The translations under genes and the position numbers were made by a program. Below, one piece after another: positions 60,327 through 64,000 of a stretch of 64,000 nucleotides of DNA. The DNA is from Butyrivibrio sp. AE3004 (GTDB lineage: Bacteria > Bacillota > Clostridia > Lachnospirales > Lachnospiraceae), in the NCBI RefSeq assembly GCF_000703165.1, contig NZ_JNLQ01000002.1, positions 3,100,001 to 3,164,000 of the forward strand, given 5' to 3'. Numbering within the stretch: position 1 is the first letter of the stretch; each line of letters starts with the position of its first letter. The notes beneath the pieces are model-generated. The model saw only the letters and a list, made by a program, of their open reading frames with translations, made no database searches and was not told where the DNA came from.

Positions 60327-61724
60327 TTATATATTCTTTTTTTCCGGATATTTTTCGTAAAAAGCCTCTTTTTCTTCCAACGTCTGCTGGTTAGCAAGCC
60401 TAAGTGCCTTTCTGAGATCGCCCTCATCATTATCAAATGAATATCCGATCGCAAAATATACGCCTTCGGGATTACTTCCCCTCTTCCTGAGTCTTTCTAT
60501 TTTTTCAGTAAACTCTTTTTCATCGGCATTTTCACATACTACGGCAAATTCTTCACCACCGGATCTGAATACCTCCGTCTCTTCAAAAATATCCAGAAGG
60601 ATTTCGCCTGCTTCTTCGAGTACTTTGTTTCCGGCATCATGACCATATTTTGCATTCAAAAACTTAAGCCCGTTCAATTTACAAAATGCTACTCCAAATG
60701 ATGTTTTATGCCACTTTAATTGTTCAGCATACTCATCTACAACTCTGTTCATTGACGATCTGTTTCTTACGCCTGTCCGCATATCAACGCTGGTAAGCCA
60801 TTCCAGACGTTTTAAGAATTGATTGTTGGCCATCTCAGCAGAAAGGAAAAGTGAAAGAATTTCCAACGTTTCTTTTATTGTAAAGACATCATCCACATTA
60901 AAATTTGTAACCAGAATATAACCTAAAATATTTTTTCTCTGCTGTATGGGCATCAGACACAGACTTTCTGCATTTTCCACCTTAAGCTTATTCGCCCAAT
61001 CAGGTATGGTTTCTTCTATATATTCCAATTCCGCTTTGTCACGCATGATAAAGCAATCGCTTTCGCCTACAAGCTCAACCCATTTAGAAGCTATATTATA
61101 TGGAACATTCATAGTCAGATTTGCAGCCGAAAAAATATCACCTTTATTACTCTGATTAATAATCTCTGCCTCTTCATCTTCTTTGTTAATGGAGACAACA
61201 CATGCAGCAGATGCTCCCGTAAATTCCCTTATATTATCAAGGACCTGTTTTAAGTTAGTTTTAAAATCATTATCACTTCTCAGTTCAAGGCAGCTCTTAA
61301 TAACAAAGCCTGCTATTTTAGGAGAAATAGCCGAAAATTTACCTGCATCCATATCCTTCGTAAGTTCATAAACAAACTGGCAATAACCCGTTTTGCCGTC
61401 ATCATCCGCCTTTAAAGGCAGGAAAAGATTTTCAGACCAGGCACCGAGCATCTTTGTTGTATCCACGTAAATATGTAGCCTCTCACCATTAAACGCAGCC
61501 CGAACGCACATATCCTCAAATTCAGGTTCTCTAGGCAAATACTTCGTATACAATTCGCCCTCTACATTTTCCCCGGTCATGCTGAATTTTTCATTAGTGG
61601 CAAAAAGTCTGATTTCTCCGATAGTTCCGTCATCATTCTTTTTTACTGAAATGATAGCGCATGGATTTTCGGATGACTGTGCTATGATCTTATATCTGTC
61701 ATATGTTGAAAATTCCGGATTCAT
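60327..61724 (-). CDS. GAF-GGDEF protein with a substituted metal-binding aspartate
   Basis: 465 residues from ATG 61724 (AGGAGG 7 bases upstream); the TTG at 61727 is less likely. Residues ~1-135 are an unassigned N-terminal domain, ~150-305 GAF-like (ASAACVVSIN, ESLCLMPIQQRKNILG), and ~315-465 GGDEF. The signature loop is intact (FRSGGEEFAVV, ~389-393). The first metal-binding Asp, usually in DLNGLK or DIDHFK, is Lys349 here (FCKLNGLKFLN). Diguanylate cyclase activity is therefore doubtful; it may bind GTP or c-di-GMP as a sensor. It sits between the importer genes and their binding protein, behind a terminator. Confidence 0.9.
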   Translation of the reverse strand: MNPEFSTYDRYKIIAQSSENPCAIISVKKNDDGTIGEIRLFATNEKFSMTGENVEGELYTKYLPREPEFEDMCVRAAFNGERLHIYVDTTKMLGAWSENLFLPLKADDDGKTGYCQFVYELTKDMDAGKFSAISPKIAGFVIKSCLELRSDNDFKTNLKQVLDNIREFTGASAACVVSINKEDEEAEIINQSNKGDIFSAANLTMNVPYNIASKWVELVGESDCFIMRDKAELEYIEETIPDWANKLKVENAESLCLMPIQQRKNILGYILVTNFNVDDVFTIKETLEILSLFLSAEMANNQFLKRLEWLTSVDMRTGVRNRSSMNRVVDEYAEQLKWHKTSFGVAFCKLNGLKFLNAKYGHDAGNKVLEEAGEILLDIFEETEVFRSGGEEFAVVCENADEKEFTEKIERLRKRGSNPEGVYFAIGYSFDNDEGDLRKALRLANQQTLEEKEAFYEKYPEKKNI

Positions 61725-61835
61725 CAACTTTCCTCCTGGGGTCTAAGGACATATAAACACTGATTATACAAAGCCAGCTCAATAACTATGATTATTTTAC
61801 CACATAAAAATATATGAAATAGTAAAAATAAAATA

Positions 61836-61875
61836 AAGAAACCGATGTACTGATTATTCAGTACACCGATTTCTT
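61836..61875 (-). terminator. Terminator after the sugar permease gene
   Basis: The two 17-base arms, read as minus-strand RNA, pair fully if two G-U pairs are allowed; read as plus-strand RNA the same sites mismatch. The loop is 6 bases and TTTATTTTATTTTT follows. This ends the ATPase-permease transcript before the GGDEF gene. Confidence 0.8.
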
Positions 61876-61916
61876 ATGTTTAAATCCCTCGTATAAATAA
61901 TTCAGGATCCCCTCAT

Positions 61917-63107
61917 TTAGTTCTTTACGATCATCTTACCGCCACGCTTTGAAACTACGTCAAAGATAACTGCAGCAAGAAGAACGACACCTTTAACAAC
62001 CTTCTGCATATTTGCATCAACACCCATAAGTGACATACCAAGGTTGATAACACCCATAAGAACCGCACCGACAATAACTCCGGGAACTGTTCCGATTCCA
62101 CCGTAAGCTGATGCACCACCGATGAAGCAGGAACCGATAGCATCCATTTCGTAGTTCTGGCCGTATGTAGGCTGAGCGGATGTAAGTCTTGCTATTGTGA
62201 TCATACCTGCAAGTGCAGCAAGGAATCCCATGTTTGTGTATGCAAGGAAATATACCTTATTTGTATTGATACCTGAGAGCTTTGTAGCCTTCTCATTTCC
62301 ACCTACTGCGTAGAAATAACGACCAACTGTTGTGTTATTTGTAATGTAAGCGTATACAAGAACTACTACCAATACCCAGATAAGTACTGTAGGAATACCC
62401 TTGTGCTGAGCAAGCTTGTAAGCAAACAGTACAATTACGGCTGATATTACAACAAGCTTAAGGATAAATGCTCCGAAATTCTCCACTTCATAATGCTTCT
62501 GTGATCTCTGTACTCTGTTCTTTACCTGAAGGAAAATGAAAACAGCTGTTGCAAGAATACCACCGAAAAGGCATGTAAGATTAAGTGTTCCATTTCCAAA
62601 GATATCCTTGATATAGCAGTCAGCACCGCCACCAAAAAGATTAACAAAGCTTGTCTTATCCTTGATTGAAACTGTAAGACCATTAAGTACTACGTTGGAA
62701 AGACCTCTGAACACAAGCATTCCTGCAAGAGTTACGATGAAAGGAGGTATTCTTACAAAGGCAATCCAAAAGCCCTGGAAAGCACCGATCAAAGTACCGA
62801 GAACGATCATAAGAATTATTGCAACCGGTATCGGAACGTTCATATTTACCATAAGTGTGGCACCAACCGCTCCGACAAAGCAGACAACGGAACCGACTGA
62901 AAGATCGATGTTACCACCGGTCAAAATACATAACAGCATACCTGTTGCAAGAACGAAAACGTATGCGTTCTGTGAAATCAAGTTACTAACGTTCATAGGC
63001 AGAAGTATCGCTCCGCCAGTTCTCCAAGAGAAGAATGCAACAACTATGACAAGAACAATAATCATAGTGTTTTTCTTTAAAAAGGCCATTGCCTGTTCCA
63101 TATTCAT
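61917..63107 (-). CDS. Monosaccharide ABC transporter permease (MglC/RbsC type)
   Basis: 396 residues, about 10 membrane helices, somewhat longer than the ~330-340 of MglC. The family motif near the end is GSCFIGGASAYGGIGTVPGVIVGA, and GNIDLSVGSVVCF occurs early. Extra length lies in the middle (about residues 160-240), where a soluble segment with QVKNRVQRSQKHYEVEN replaces the usual short loop. AAGGAGG precedes ATG 63107, which overlaps the ATPase stop as TAATG. It forms the channel for glucose/galactose or a similar sugar. Confidence 0.94.
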   Translation of the reverse strand: MNMEQAMAFLKKNTMIIVLVIVVAFFSWRTGGAILLPMNVSNLISQNAYVFVLATGMLLCILTGGNIDLSVGSVVCFVGAVGATLMVNMNVPIPVAIILMIVLGTLIGAFQGFWIAFVRIPPFIVTLAGMLVFRGLSNVVLNGLTVSIKDKTSFVNLFGGGADCYIKDIFGNGTLNLTCLFGGILATAVFIFLQVKNRVQRSQKHYEVENFGAFILKLVVISAVIVLFAYKLAQHKGIPTVLIWVLVVVLVYAYITNNTTVGRYFYAVGGNEKATKLSGINTNKVYFLAYTNMGFLAALAGMITIARLTSAQPTYGQNYEMDAIGSCFIGGASAYGGIGTVPGVIVGAVLMGVINLGMSLMGVDANMQKVVKGVVLLAAVIFDVVSKRGGKMIVKN

Positions 63108-64000
63108 TATTTAACCTCCTTATTTCCGGACGACTGTAAAATCTTTGCCATAATCTTTTCCTGAGTTGCTTCTTTACCATCGAGTTCTCCGACCATTCTG
63201 CCCTCGTTCATGACATAGATTCTGTCACACATTCCGAGAACTTCAGGAAGCTCGGAGGAAATCATGATGACTGATTTTCCCTCAGCAACCAGCTGATTTA
63301 TGATGCAGTAAATCTCATATTTTGCACCTACATCAATACCTCTTGTAGGCTCGTCAAGAATGAGTATATCGGGATCTGCAAACATCCACTTTGCAAGAAG
63401 TACCTTCTGCTGGTTACCACCGGAGAGGTTTCCAACGTTCTGTTCTACTGTGGGAGCCTTAGTCTTGAGCTTCTCCTTGTATTCTACCGCAACACGGTAT
63501 TCTTTATCTTTATCTATAACTGTATTTGTACTTACCGCATCAAGATTAGCAAGAGTCGTGTTGATCTTGATGGGATTTGAAAGAATAAGTCCATTTCCTT
63601 TTCTGTCCTCAGTTACATAAGCAAGTTTATGCTTAATAGCATCCTGAACAGTATTCAAATGAACTTCCTGACCCTTAATAAATAGCTTTCCTGAAATATT
63701 TTCGCCGTAGCTCTTACCAAAAATACTCATTGCCAGCTCTGTACGTCCTGCACCCATAAGGCCTGAAATGCCGAGTACCTCACCTTTTTTAACATTGATG
63801 CTTACGTCATTAACTACTTTTCTTTCATTATAGAGAGGATGATAAACGTTCCAGTTCTTAACCTCCATCATTATCTCATTACCAACATGGTGTTCTCTCT
63901 TCGGGAAACGGTCTGCTATTTCACGACCAACCATTCCTTTGATGATTCTGTCCTCTGAGAAATCATCCACTCCCTTAGTAAGGGTTTCAATCGTTGATCC
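63107..64000 (-). CDS. Monosaccharide ABC transporter ATP-binding protein (MglA type), N-terminal part beyond the window
   Basis: 297 codons plus stop lie in the window and the frame is open at base 64000; an ATG/GTG near 63970 is internal, since upstream residues ETLTKGVDDF continue the family sequence. What is seen is the end of the first ATPase domain (MVGREIADRFP) and the whole second one: Walker-A-like SGLMGAGRTELAM, signature LSGGNQQKVLLAKWM, Walker B ILILDEPTRGIDVG. Loss of Lys in that second site is normal for MglA/RbsA. It powers the permease encoded just downstream. Confidence 0.94.
   Translation of the reverse strand, partial: GSTIETLTKGVDDFSEDRIIKGMVGREIADRFPKREHHVGNEIMMEVKNWNVYHPLYNERKVVNDVSINVKKGEVLGISGLMGAGRTELAMSIFGKSYGENISGKLFIKGQEVHLNTVQDAIKHKLAYVTEDRKGNGLILSNPIKINTTLANLDAVSTNTVIDKDKEYRVAVEYKEKLKTKAPTVEQNVGNLSGGNQQKVLLAKWMFADPDILILDEPTRGIDVGAKYEIYCIINQLVAEGKSVIMISSELPEVLGMCDRIYVMNEGRMVGELDGKEATQEKIMAKILQSSGNKEVK

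Overview
The window looks like a chromosome segment of a low-GC, Gram-positive-type anaerobe of the Lachnospiraceae, most like Butyrivibrio or Pseudobutyrivibrio. The reasons are lipobox lipoproteins used as ABC binding proteins, LplB/LplC-type importers with YesM/YesN-type two-component proteins, cytoplasmic glycoside hydrolases beside an importer, an Mgl-type sugar importer and GAF-GGDEF proteins. The genus is inference. Nearly everything is on the minus strand. The plus-strand exceptions are a hybrid histidine kinase with an aldo/keto reductase homologue, and an IS110-family transposase.

Region 1 (about 1-25.3 kb, minus) is a cell-surface polysaccharide cluster read from 25.3 kb down to 1. 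It holds three GT4 glycosyltransferases, a small coiled-coil protein, a GDP-deoxyhexose reductase-like enzyme, and an ABC exporter with a Wzt carbohydrate-binding tail. A GT-C membrane protein, a polyprenyl-phosphate GT2 and a DUF2304 protein form a module. Then come a GT2, the full dTDP-L-rhamnose pathway (rfbD, then rfbB, rfbA, rfbC), a methyltransferase/coiled-coil/GT4 fusion, a second ABC exporter without the tail, and three large proteins related to tandem GT2 and rhamnan-synthesis enzymes. Three proteins of the second half share an S-(M/L)-S-W-K-(I/V)-T-x-P-(L/I)-R motif at the end of a coiled coil. A terminator and a promoter between rfbD and rfbB suggest two transcription units.

Region 2 (25.5-31.3 kb) has a membrane hybrid kinase (HisKA-HATPase-REC-HPt) followed by an aldo/keto reductase homologue lacking its catalytic Tyr and His. 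A serine-rich unknown protein overlaps its 3' end on the opposite strand. A lipoprotein with an acidic repetitive linker follows.

Region 3 (31.4-38.5 kb) is a carbohydrate importer operon (ATPase, two permeases, binding protein with a C-terminal membrane helix). A complete-looking IS110 element lies upstream; its long non-coding left side is a candidate bridge RNA. A PHP-family phosphoesterase follows.

Region 4 (38.6-56.2 kb) reads as a polysaccharide-utilisation locus: GH3, GH42 and GH31 exo-enzymes without signal peptides, an LplB/LplC-type importer with two binding lipoproteins, a YesM-type kinase, a YesN-type regulator and a serine hydrolase. The enzyme set fits xyloglucan oligosaccharides, which is inference.

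Region 5 (56.3-64 kb) holds thiamine pyrophosphokinase, a GH114-like protein, an OGG-type DNA glycosylase, a glucose/galactose-binding protein, a GAF-GGDEF protein with a damaged metal site, and an Mgl-type permease and ATPase, the last cut by the window end. No tRNA, rRNA or CRISPR array was seen.
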